DNA of 62,338 bases, taken from the NCBI RefSeq assembly GCF_000720925.1, contig NZ_JOEE01000012.1:1-62338 (forward strand), written 5' to 3'. A program made the position numbers and the translations under genes. Of this stretch, positions 34,594-44,186 are shown one piece after another. The notes beneath the pieces were generated by a model, which saw only the letters and a program-made list of their open reading frames with translations, ran no database searches and was not told the DNA's origin. Source of the DNA: Phycicoccus jejuensis (GTDB lineage: Bacteria; Actinomycetota; Actinomycetes; Actinomycetales; Dermatophilaceae). The stretch's first letter is position 1. Every line of letters begins with the position of its first letter.

Positions 34594-37115
34594 GCCCGCC
34601 CCCGGATCCGCAGGTTCTCGGGGTCGAAGAGCGGGGTCGCGTCGGCCGCGGCGACCGTCACGGGGTAGAGCTCCTCCATGTACGAGACGGCCAGCTGCGT
34701 GCCGACGGTGGCGACCTCCGGCGGGAGGAAGGCCATGAGCACGTGCTTGCCGAGGCTCGGGGCGGAGCCGGCGGTCGTCACGTACGGGTGGCGGCCGTGG
34801 CCGTCGGTCAGCGTGCCACCCTCACGGGTGAGGATCGGCTCGCCGCCGAGCATGTAGCGCTTCACCCCGGACGCCGACGTGTGGTCGTCGACGGTGAGCG
34901 AGCAGAGGACCGCCTTCGGGGCCTCGTCGGCCTGCGCGACCACCGCGTCCTTGCCGACGAAGTCCTGCTCCTTCCACTTCGCCCGCGACATGCCGGTCTC
35001 CATCAGCGTGCGCTCGGTGTCGAGCTCGTAGCCGTAGGCCCGGTAGCCCTTCTCGATCCGGCCGGTCGTGCCGTAGACGCCGATGCCGACGGGCACCATC
35101 CCGAGGGGCGTGCCGGCGTCGAGGAGCCTCTGCCACAGGGCGGCTCCCGCCTCGATGGGCACGTAGAGCTCCCAGCCGAACTCGCCGACGTACGAGATGC
35201 GCGAGGCGAGCACCGACAGCGTCCCGACCTCGATCTCGCGGCAGGTGCCGAAGGCGAAGCCGCCGGGCGAGACGTCGGCGTCGGTGAGGCCGGAGAGGAT
35301 CTCGAGGGCCTTCGGGCCCCAGAGGCCGATCGTCGTCCAGCTCGAGGTGAGGTCGACGACGACCGCGCCGCCGTCCTCGGGCATCCGGTCGGCGAACCAC
35401 TTCTTGTCGGCCATGCCGTGCGCGCCGCCGGTGACGACCCGGAACCGGTCGTGCGCGAGGCGCATCACGGTGAGGTCGGAGCGGAACCCGCCGCGCTCGT
35501 CGAGCACCGGGGTGTAGACGACCCGGCCGATGCGGACGTCGGCCTGCGCCACGATGATCCGCTGCACGGCCTCGAGCGCCCTCGGCCCGACGACGTCGAA
35601 GATCGCGAACGCGGAGAGGTCGACGAGCCCGGCCGCCTCGCGCATCTGCAGGTGCTCGGCGTTGATGATCGGCGACCACCAGCGCGCGTCCCACTCGTGC
35701 TCGCGCGGCATCGTCTGCTCGGGGCCGAACTTCTCGACGAGCCCGGCGTTCGAGGTGTACCAGTGCGGCCGCTCCCAGCCGGCGGTCTCGTGGAAGACCG
35801 CGCCGAGCTCCTTCTGCGAGGCGTGCATCGGCGCGAGGCGGACGTCGCGGTTGCTGCCGTACTGCTCCGCGGGGTGGACGATGCCGTAGGTCTTGATGAA
35901 CGACTCGGACGTGCGTGCCTTGACGTGCGCCCGCGTCTTCTGGTGCGGGTGGAAGCGCGCGATGTCGCTGTGCCCCAGGTCGATCTCGGGGTTGCCGTGG
36001 GTCATCCACTCAGCGACCGCGCGGGCGGTGCCCGGGCCTTCCTTGATCCACACCGCGGCGCACGACCAGAGGCCCTTGACCTCGGGCGTCTCGCCGAGGA
36101 TCGGGTAGCCGTCCGGCGTGAGCGACAGCAGGCCGTTGATGGCGTAGCGGATCTCGGCCCGCTCGTCGCCGAGCAGCTCGGGCATGAGCTCGAGGGCCTG
36201 CTCGAGCTGCGGGTCGAAGTCGTCCTCGGTGAACGGCATCTCGGTGGGGGAGAGCTTGCTCTGCTCGATCGAGGGGATGTCCTCGGGGTCCCAGAGGATC
36301 GCCCGGTGGGCGTACGAGCCGACCTCCATGTCGGAGCCGTGCTGGCGTTCGTAGCAGAACGTGTCCATGTCGCGCACGATCGGGTAGCTGATCTCGCCGG
36401 GCTTCTCGGCGAGCACCTCGCAGGGGCCGACCGAGATCATCTGGTGGACCGCGGGGGTCAGCGGGATGTGCGCGCCGGCCATCCGGGCGATCTTCGGGCT
36501 CCACACGCCGCAGGCGACGACGACGGTCTCGGCCTCGATGCGGCCCTGGGTGGTCTCCACAGCGCGGATGCGGCCGTCGACGACCTCCATCCCGGTCACC
36601 TCGACGTTGGGGACGGTCGTCAGGGCGCCGCGCTCGACGGCGCGCTCGCGCATGATCGTGCCGGCGCGAAGGCTGTCGACGACGCCGACGGTCGGGAACC
36701 AGGCGGCGCCGATGATGACGTCCTTGTCGAGGAAGGGCACCTTCTCGGCGACCTGCTCGGGGGTGACGAGCTCGGCGGGGATGCCCCACGCCTTCGCGCT
36801 GCCCATCCGGCGGCGCAGCTCCTCCATCCGCTCCTCGGTGCGCGCGACCTCGTACCCGCCGGACTCGGTGAAGACCCCGAGCTCCTTGTACTGGCGCATC
36901 GAGTCGAGCGTGATGTCGGCGAACTCGCGCGAGTGGTCGACGGGGAAGATGAAGTTGCTCGCGTGGCCCGTGGAGCCGCCCGGGTTCGGCAGGGGCCCCT
37001 TGTCGAGCTGGACGATGTCGGTCCACCCGAGCTCGGCGAGGTGGTGGACGAGCGAGTTCCCGACGATGCCGGCGCCGATGACGACGCAGCGCGCGGAGGC
37101 GGGGAGAGCGGCCAT
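34590..37115 (-). CDS. Dimethylglycine/sarcosine dehydrogenase-like flavoprotein with GcvT domain
   Basis: An 841-residue two-part enzyme. The N-terminal DAO-type FAD domain (about 8-370) begins CVVIGAGIVGNSLVHHLAELGW. His51 in STGHASNF sits where related dehydrogenases link FAD covalently. The middle and C-terminal parts (about 420-830) are the FAO_M and GcvT-like folate domains, with VSYVGEFGWELYVPIEAG-type and VGKDAVVAQ motifs. Such enzymes oxidise dimethylglycine or sarcosine and give the methyl as 5,10-methylene-THF. Coupling to etfBA shows it is a dehydrogenase rather than an oxygen-using oxidase. Tandem palindromes upstream suggest IclR control. Dimethylglycine is the preferred substrate by context, but sarcosine or another N-methyl amino acid is possible. 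Confidence 0.85.
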   Translation of the reverse strand: MAALPASARCVVIGAGIVGNSLVHHLAELGWTDIVQLDKGPLPNPGGSTGHASNFIFPVDHSREFADITLDSMRQYKELGVFTESGGYEVARTEERMEELRRRMGSAKAWGIPAELVTPEQVAEKVPFLDKDVIIGAAWFPTVGVVDSLRAGTIMRERAVERGALTTVPNVEVTGMEVVDGRIRAVETTQGRIEAETVVVACGVWSPKIARMAGAHIPLTPAVHQMISVGPCEVLAEKPGEISYPIVRDMDTFCYERQHGSDMEVGSYAHRAILWDPEDIPSIEQSKLSPTEMPFTEDDFDPQLEQALELMPELLGDERAEIRYAINGLLSLTPDGYPILGETPEVKGLWSCAAVWIKEGPGTARAVAEWMTHGNPEIDLGHSDIARFHPHQKTRAHVKARTSESFIKTYGIVHPAEQYGSNRDVRLAPMHASQKELGAVFHETAGWERPHWYTSNAGLVEKFGPEQTMPREHEWDARWWSPIINAEHLQMREAAGLVDLSAFAIFDVVGPRALEAVQRIIVAQADVRIGRVVYTPVLDERGGFRSDLTVMRLAHDRFRVVTGGAHGMADKKWFADRMPEDGGAVVVDLTSSWTTIGLWGPKALEILSGLTDADVSPGGFAFGTCREIEVGTLSVLASRISYVGEFGWELYVPIEAGAALWQRLLDAGTPLGMVPVGIGVYGTTGRIEKGYRAYGYELDTERTLMETGMSRAKWKEQDFVGKDAVVAQADEAPKAVLCSLTVDDHTSASGVKRYMLGGEPILTREGGTLTDGHGRHPYVTTAGSAPSLGKHVLMAFLPPEVATVGTQLAVSYMEELYPVTVAAADATPLFDPENLRIRGRA

Positions 37116-37140
37116 GGGGGGGTCCTTCCGTCACGCCGGT

Positions 37141-37176
37141 GGTGCGTATCGCGCAACCCGGCGCTCATCGTGCAAC
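37141..37176 (-). promoter_or_regulatory. Tandem operator of the predicted IclR regulon, upstream of the dimethylglycine dehydrogenase-etf operon
   Basis: GGTGC-GTATCGC-GCAAC at 37141-37157 and GGCGC-TCATCGT-GCAAC at 37160-37176, centres 19 bases apart and about 35 bases before the start codon. The same tandem layout recurs at four other promoters in the window. Confidence 0.7.
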
Positions 37177-37235
37177 ACGTCCGCACAGCATGGCAGACGG
37201 CGGACGCCGTGCCAACCGGTCGTCCGCCGTCCGGC

Positions 37236-38855
37236 TCAGACGTCCTGGCGCGCCGCCGGGTGCTCGCGCAGGTGCCGCCGGATCGGCCCCTGGAGGGTCG
37301 ACTCGAAGGTCTCCTGCCGCAGCGCCTTCCACAGCGAGACGCACAGCGCGATGAGCACCATGAGGAACGGGAAGCCGATGATGATGACCCCCGTCTGCAG
37401 CGCCCCGAGCCCGTCCTCGCCGCCGGTGACGAGCAGGACCGTCGCGACCGCGCCGGTCGCGACGCCCCACAAGACGACGAGCGAGCGCCGGGGCTCCTCG
37501 TCTCCGCCCTGGCTGAGCATCCCCATGACGATCGAGGCCGAGTCGGCGCCGGTGACGAAGAAGATGGCGATGAGGAAGACGGCGAGCACGACGGTGACCG
37601 TGGCGAGCGGGTAGGCCCGCAGGGTGCCGAAGAGCGTCGTCTCGAGTCCGGAGTCGACGAGCGCCTTCATGTCCTCGCCCTGGGTCAGCTGGAGGTCGAA
37701 GGCGGCGCCGCCGAGGATCGAGAACCAGACGAACGAGACGAGCGAGGGGATGGCGATGACGAAGACGACGAACTGGCGGATGGTGCGGCCCTTGGAGATG
37801 CGGGCGATGAACATCCCGACGAAGGGGGTCCACGAGACCCACCAGGCCCAGTAGAAGATCGTCCAGCCGTTGAGCCACTCGCCGCCGCCGAAGACGCCGG
37901 TGCGGAAGCTCATCGTCGGCAGGTGCGTCAGGTAGCCGCCGATCGACTCGGTGAAGGTCGAGAGGATGAACACGGTCGGCCCGACGACGAAGAGGAAGAG
38001 GGCGAGCAGCGCGGCGGCGACGGCGTTGGCGTTGGAGAGCCACTTGATGCCGCGGTCGATGCCGCTGACCGCCGAGACGACGAAGCAGAGCGTGAGGACG
38101 GCGATGACGGCGACCGCGGTGGCCGTGCCGTACTCCCGGCCCGAGAAGACGTCGGAGAGGCCGCCGGTGATCTGCAGCGCCCCGAGGCCGAGCGAGGTGG
38201 CCGAGCCGAAGAGGGTCGCGAGGACGGCGAGGGTGTCGATGCCCTTGCCGGCGGCGCCGTCGACGCGGTCGCCGAGCAGCGGCCGGAACGCCGCGCTGAT
38301 GAGGTTGCCCGAGCCCTTGCGGTAGGCGAAGTAGGCGATGGTCAGCCCGATGACGGCGTACATCGACCACGGGTGGACGCCCCAGTGGAAGAACGTGTAC
38401 TCCATCGCGAGGTGCGCGGCCTCGTCGCTGCCCGGCTCGGCGAGCCCGAGCGGTGGCGTGTTGAGGTGGGTGAGCGGCTCCGCGACGCCGTAGAACATCA
38501 GCCCGATGCCCATGCCGGTCGCGAACATCATCGAGACCCACGAGAAGGTCGAGAACTCGGGCACCGAGTCGTCCGGGCCGAGCTTGATGTTGCCGTAGCG
38601 GCTGACGGCGAGGAACGCGCTGAAGACGACGAAGCCGCCGCTGGTCAGGACGAAGAACCAGCCGAAGTTCGTCGTGATCCAGCCGAGGATGCTGCCGCCG
38701 GTCTCGCCGAAGCCCTCGCCGTCGACCGCGCCGTAGACGAGGAAGAGCAGCGAGAGGGTCGCCGCGACCCCGAAGACGACCTTGTCGACGGGGGAGCGCC
38801 GGGGCGGCTCCGGCGCCTGCTCGGTGGTCAGCGGGGGTGGTGTCGTCGTCGCCAT
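37236..38855 (-). CDS. BCCT-family glycine betaine transporter, BetP-like
   Basis: A 539-residue carrier with twelve helices. It keeps the sodium-coupling glycine motif ATGMGIGLMFYGVAEP and the tryptophan motif FYWAWWVSWTPFVGMFIARI, typical of betaine carriers of the BetP/OpuD type. Unlike the BetT-like protein at 25036 its C-terminal tail is short (about 25 residues). The ATG has GAGGGG upstream. Two IclR-type palindromes lie 15-50 bases before it. It would import glycine betaine or dimethylglycine for the catabolic genes around it rather than only for osmoprotection. Confidence 0.88.
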   Translation of the reverse strand: MATTTPPPLTTEQAPEPPRRSPVDKVVFGVAATLSLLFLVYGAVDGEGFGETGGSILGWITTNFGWFFVLTSGGFVVFSAFLAVSRYGNIKLGPDDSVPEFSTFSWVSMMFATGMGIGLMFYGVAEPLTHLNTPPLGLAEPGSDEAAHLAMEYTFFHWGVHPWSMYAVIGLTIAYFAYRKGSGNLISAAFRPLLGDRVDGAAGKGIDTLAVLATLFGSATSLGLGALQITGGLSDVFSGREYGTATAVAVIAVLTLCFVVSAVSGIDRGIKWLSNANAVAAALLALFLFVVGPTVFILSTFTESIGGYLTHLPTMSFRTGVFGGGEWLNGWTIFYWAWWVSWTPFVGMFIARISKGRTIRQFVVFVIAIPSLVSFVWFSILGGAAFDLQLTQGEDMKALVDSGLETTLFGTLRAYPLATVTVVLAVFLIAIFFVTGADSASIVMGMLSQGGDEEPRRSLVVLWGVATGAVATVLLVTGGEDGLGALQTGVIIIGFPFLMVLIALCVSLWKALRQETFESTLQGPIRRHLREHPAARQDV

Positions 38856-38869
38856 GGCCGTGCCCCTCG

Positions 38870-38905
38870 GTTGCGCTGGACGGAACGCTGTGCGCATCGC
38901 ACAAC
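38870..38905 (-). promoter_or_regulatory. Tandem operator of the predicted IclR regulon, upstream of the BetP-like carrier
   Basis: GTTGC-GCTGGAC-GGAAC at 38870-38886 and TGTGC-GCATCGC-ACAAC at 38889-38905, centres 19 bases apart. Both sites depart by one or more bases from the symmetric form. Confidence 0.6.
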
Positions 38906-38997
38906 AGCAGCAGTGTGAGGTGGATCACGTCGTCCGTCAACGGCCGCGTGCCGCGGCGCCCGGGTGGGCGCCGCGGCACGGCGGGGTCGGACGGGGG

Positions 38998-39972
38998 TCA
39001 GGACAGCCAGGCGGCGACCTTGTCGGGGTTGGCCTCGACCCACTTCTTCGCCGCGTCGTCAGGACTCATGTTCTGGTTGGCGATCATCTCCGAGACGGCG
39101 TTCTGGTCGTCGTTGGTCCACTGGAACTTCTTGATGAGGTCCACTGCGGGAGAACCGGACTCGGCGAACTTCGTCGCGATGAGCTTGTTGAGCGCGTAGG
39201 GCGGGTAGTCGCAGGCGACCTTCTTGGCGTCGGCGTCGCAGCCGTCGGTGTACTCCGGGAGGTTGACCTTGACGAGCTTCATCTCGGAGAAGAACCACTG
39301 CGGGTCGTAGAAGTACGCCAGCAGCGGCGTCTTGTTCTTCTCGGCCTGCCGGAAGCTCGTGATGAGCGCGGCCTCCGAGCCACCGGTCACGACCTTGTAG
39401 TCGAGCTTCAGGTTCGTGACGAGCGCCTCGTCGTTGGTCACGTAGGAGGGGTCGCCGTCGAGGAGCTGGCCCTTGCCGCCGGACTCGGAGGTCTTGAACA
39501 TCGACGCGTACTTGTTGAGGTTCTTCCAGTCGGTGATGTCCGGGTACTTCTCGGCCATCCACGGCGGCACGTACCAGCCGATGATCCCCTGGTTGCCGGT
39601 GAGGCCGGCGTCCTGGACGGTCTTCTGCTCGTCGACGTACTTCTTCGTGAGGTCGGCGTGGCCCCAGTTCTCGACGATGGTGTCGATCGACCCGGAGGCC
39701 ATGCCCTGCCAGCCGACCTCCTCCTTGACGTCGGGGTAGGTGACCTTGCAGCCGAGCTTGGTCTGTGCGACGTAGCCGATGACGTGGGCGTTGCTCACGT
39801 ACCCCGTCCACGGGTTGACGGCGATGCGCAGGTCGCCGCACTCCTTGCCGCCCCCGCCGGCGGACCCGGAGGCGCTCGGCTGCTCGATGTTGCCGCCGCC
39901 GCAGGCGCTCAGCCCGAGGGCGAGGGCGGCGGTGGCCGCGACCAGCGCGGTCCGGTGGGTTGCTCGTGCCAT
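38998..39972 (-). CDS. Glycine betaine/proline-type ABC transporter substrate-binding lipoprotein
   Basis: A 324-residue OpuAC/ProX-family binding protein. Signal and lipobox: LVAATAALALGLSACGGG, lipidated at Cys24. The mature part shows LRIAVNPWTGYVSNAHVIGYVAQ, GWQGMASGSIDTIVENWGHADL and several Trp/Tyr (GWYVPPWM, YFYDPQWFF) suited to the aromatic box that holds trimethylammonium groups. AGGAGAGAGG precedes the ATG. Last gene of the ATPase-permease-binding protein operon. Confidence 0.92.
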   Translation of the reverse strand: MARATHRTALVAATAALALGLSACGGGNIEQPSASGSAGGGGKECGDLRIAVNPWTGYVSNAHVIGYVAQTKLGCKVTYPDVKEEVGWQGMASGSIDTIVENWGHADLTKKYVDEQKTVQDAGLTGNQGIIGWYVPPWMAEKYPDITDWKNLNKYASMFKTSESGGKGQLLDGDPSYVTNDEALVTNLKLDYKVVTGGSEAALITSFRQAEKNKTPLLAYFYDPQWFFSEMKLVKVNLPEYTDGCDADAKKVACDYPPYALNKLIATKFAESGSPAVDLIKKFQWTNDDQNAVSEMIANQNMSPDDAAKKWVEANPDKVAAWLS

Positions 39973-40028
39973 GGGCTGGACCTCTCTCCTGTCCGCGGTC
40001 GTCCGCGGGTCGTGGTGGGGTGCCCGGC

Positions 40029-42139
40029 TCATCGGCCGAACCGGGCGGCGGCGTGGCGGGCGATGCGGTCGAGCATGATCCCGAGCGCGGTGATGGCGAT
40101 GCCGGCGGCCAGGCCCTTGCCGAAGAGCTGGCCCTGGACGAAGCCCTGGACGATGAGGTAGCCGAGGCTGCCGCCGCCGACCATCCCGCCGATGACGACC
40201 ATCGACAGGACGTAGAGCAGGCCCTGGTTGGTCGCGAGGACGAGGGCCTCGCGGGCCATCGGCAGCTGGACCTTGGAGATCATCTGCCACCGGGTGATCC
40301 CGGTGGAGCGGGCGGCCTCGACGGTGGCCGGCGAGACGCCGCGCACGCCGTCGGCGACGAGCTTGGTCGCGATCGGCACCGCGTAGGCGACGGCGGCCAT
40401 GATCGCCGTGAAGCGGGTCGCCGCGAAGAGCGCCAGCGCCGGCACGAGGTAGACGAACGCGGGGATGGTCTGGAAGCCGTCGAGGAAGGGCCGGATGACG
40501 GTGTCCGCCCGCCGGCCCCGACCCATCGCGACACCGAGCACGACGGCGACGAGCATGACGATGACCGTCGCGACGAGGGTCATCGTCAGGGTGACCATCG
40601 CGTCGTACCAGAGACCGGTGCCGAGGACGACGGCCTCGCAGACGAGGGTGACGACGGCCGGCCGCCAGCCCCCGAGGAGGAACGCGACGGCGAGCAGCAC
40701 GAGGGCCATGACCCACCACGGCAGGTCGGACATCAGCGACTGCAGCGGGTTGAGCATCACGGCCGTCACGAGGTCCTTGAACCCGTTGGTCACGCCGGAG
40801 ATCGCGTCGACGACGGCGTTCGTCAGGTCGTTGATGTGCCCGCCGAGGGGGCCCGCGGTCAGCTCGCCGAGGACCGGGACGCCGGAGAGGTCGGGGAACT
40901 GCGAGAGCTGGAGGTAGCGGGTCGAGTAGTAGGCCCCGACGAGGACGGGCAGCAGGAGCACGGCGAGGACGAGCCGCCGGCCGCTCGGGGTGAGGAAGCG
41001 GCGGTCGGTGCCGCGCCCGCCCTCCTCGGTGGCCCAGCGGGGCAGCTTCTCGAGGACGAGGGTGCGCCCGCCGAAGATGCCGGGGGAGCCGACGGCCGCG
41101 ACCCGCTGGCCCGCGGGGGAGGAGCGCTCGCTCGCTGCGGTCGTCGTGCGGTCGAGCATGATCGCGATGAGGACGATGCCGAGGCCCGCCACCGCGGCGG
41201 CCCCGACGTTGAGGGTCTGCAGGGCGGCGATGACCGGCTTGCCGAGGCCGGGGCCGTTGACGAGCGCCGCGATGGTCGCCATCGACAGCGCCGCCATCGT
41301 GCACTGGTTGATGCCGACGACGATCGTGCGCTTGGCCATCGGCAGCTGGACCTGCCGCAGCAGCTGCCCCTTCGTCACCCCGAGCGAGCGGCCGGCCTCG
41401 ACCGTGTTCTCCGCGACCGAGTTCAGCCCGTGCTCCGTGATGCGGACCAGCGGCGGCAGGGCGTAGACGAGCGTGAGGACGATGGCGCACGCCGGGCCGA
41501 TCCCGAAGAACAGCGCGATCGGCGTGAGGTAGGCGAACGACGGCATCGTCTGCATCGCGTCGAGCACCGGGGTGACGACCGCCGAGGTGCGCCGGCTACG
41601 CGACATCGCGATGCCGAGCGGCAGCCCGACGACCATGCAGATGACGACCGCGACGATGGTGACGATGAGGGTGTCGATGCCGTCGGTCCAGAGGCCGGCG
41701 AGACCGAGGAAGAGCAGGACGACGGTCACGAGGAGCGTCGAGCGCAGCCCGGCGAGCGCGTAGGTGACCCAGGCGGCGAGCAGCAGCACGCCGAACCAGC
41801 CGAGCCAGTCGCCCGGCGTCACCGAGCTGAGGTGCTCCTGGAGCACGCCGACGAACGTGTCGAGCCCGCTCGCGATCGTCCCGAGCACGCCGTGGAAGAA
41901 CCAGTTGTCCTGCCCGAGGAGCTGCACCCGGTCGCGGACGTCGTTGAACCAGTCGTGCAGGCCGGTCGTGTCGGCGTTGGCCAGCTCGAGGGTCTGCCGG
42001 CCGCGCAGGGTGGCCCACGCGAGGACCCAGAGGGCGAGGACGGCCAGCAGCTTGCGCCCGGTGCGGCGCGAGGTCGCGCGCTCGGCGACGGGCTGCGCCT
42101 CCTTCGTCGGGGCCGGACGGGCCGGCTCCAGGGTCGTGG

Positions 42140-42143
<4 letters not shown>
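40029..42143 (-). CDS. Fused double permease of a ProU/OpuA-type betaine ABC transporter
   Basis: A 704-residue permease made of two MetI-like membrane domains in one chain. Each has its own ATPase-contact loop: [18 protein letters not shown] in the first half (about 250) and [18 protein letters not shown] in the second (about 605). Both halves carry [20 protein letters not shown] / [24 protein letters not shown] helices. Usual ProW/OpuAB proteins have one such domain and dimerise, so this is a gene fusion by duplication. The GTG start overlaps the ATPase stop by 4 bases. Confidence 0.9.
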
Positions 42144-43234
<1,091 letters not shown>

Positions 43235-43250
43235 GCTCCACCTCCGCAGA

Positions 43251-43286
43251 GTTGCGCGATGTGCAACACCGCGTGTTCTGCGCAAC
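43251..43286 (-). promoter_or_regulatory. Tandem operator of the predicted IclR regulon, upstream of the betaine ABC operon
   Basis: GTTGC-GCGATGT-GCAAC at 43251-43267 is perfectly symmetric in its 5-base arms. A half-conserved partner, CGCGT-GTTCTGC-GCAAC, lies at 43270-43286, centres 19 bases apart. Confidence 0.7.
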
Positions 43287-43357
43287 AGGATGGCGCTCCG
43301 GGGTCGCCGCGGTCAAGGACCATTCCTGCGGGTGGTCCCCGGCGTCCTCAGGTTCGC

Positions 43358-44140
43358 TCAGCGCTCCACGGGCTGGTGGGCGATCCGGGCCGACGCCTCC
43401 TCGGTCGCGGCGAGGAGCAGCGGGACGAGCTCGTCGACCCGGTCGGCGCCGAAGCGGAAGGTCGGCCCGGAGACGCTGATCGACGCGACGACGTCGCCGT
43501 GGACGTCGCGGACGGGCGCGGCCAGGGCGGTGAGGCCGACGTCGAGCTCGTCGGTCGCGAGGGCCCACCCGCGCTCGCGGACCTCCGCGAGCTGCGCGTC
43601 GAGCACCGCGCGGTCGGTGACGGTCGAGGGCGTGTACGGCGTGAGCTCGCCGAGGGTGCGGGTCAGCTCGGGGTCGTGCTGCTCGCTGACGAGGACCTTG
43701 CCGTTGCTCGTCGCGTGGATCGGGATGTGCTGGCCGACCCAGTTGTACGACGAGAGGGTCGAGGAGCCGGACACCTGGTCGACGTAGAGCGCGGCGCCGC
43801 CCGAGAGCACGGCGAGGTTGACCGTCTCGCCGGTCTCGGAGGCCAGGCGCCGCACGACCGGGCGGGCCTCCTTCGCGAGGTCGAGCCGGGCGTTGGTGGC
43901 CCCGGCGAGCTTGAGCACCCCGACGCCGAGCCGGTAGCGGCCCCGCTCCTCGACCTGCTCGACGAGCCGTCGCCGCTCGAGCGCGGCGACGAGCCGGCTG
44001 GCCGTCGACTTGTGCACCCCGAGCTCGCGGGCCAGCTGCGTCGTCCCGGCCTCGCCGTGCAGGGCCAGCAGCTCGAGGATGGTGACGGCCCGGTCGACGG
44101 ACTGGACGGTCGAGCCGGCGTCCCGCGAGGTGGTGCGCAT
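43358..44140 (-). CDS. IclR-family transcriptional regulator (regulator 1)
   Basis: A 260-residue IclR protein. The N-terminal winged helix (QSVDRAVTILELLALHGEAGTTQLARELGVHKSTASRLVAALERRRLVEQ, about 13-62) is followed by the GAF-like effector domain with ETGETVNLAVLSGGAALYVDQVSG and IHATSNGKVL. It is closest to the ABC operon, and its own start codon lies inside one of the shared palindromes, so autoregulation is likely. Candidate effectors are betaine, dimethylglycine or a related compound. It is my candidate for the protein that binds the sites found at five promoters. Confidence 0.88.
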   Translation of the reverse strand: MRTTSRDAGSTVQSVDRAVTILELLALHGEAGTTQLARELGVHKSTASRLVAALERRRLVEQVEERGRYRLGVGVLKLAGATNARLDLAKEARPVVRRLASETGETVNLAVLSGGAALYVDQVSGSSTLSSYNWVGQHIPIHATSNGKVLVSEQHDPELTRTLGELTPYTPSTVTDRAVLDAQLAEVRERGWALATDELDVGLTALAAPVRDVHGDVVASISVSGPTFRFGADRVDELVPLLLAATEEASARIAHQPVER

Positions 44141-44166
44141 GGCGCAACGGTAGCGAAGGGCGCAAC
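44132..44166 (-). promoter_or_regulatory. Tandem operator of the predicted IclR regulon, on the iclR-1 start codon
   Basis: GGTGC-GCATGGC-GCAAC at 44132-44148 spans the ATG of the regulator. GTAGC-GAAGGGC-GCAAC follows at 44150-44166, centres 18 bases apart. Confidence 0.65.
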
Positions 44167-44186
44167 CCTCGCCGACGGCCCCCGGG

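Noticed and set aside
34743..38918. A plus-strand open frame of about 1,390 codons opposite the dimethylglycine dehydrogenase and BCCT-2 genes
   Set aside because: It is a GC-driven shadow: its product is Arg/Ala/Gly-rich low complexity with no family resemblance, while the minus strand encodes two complete proteins.
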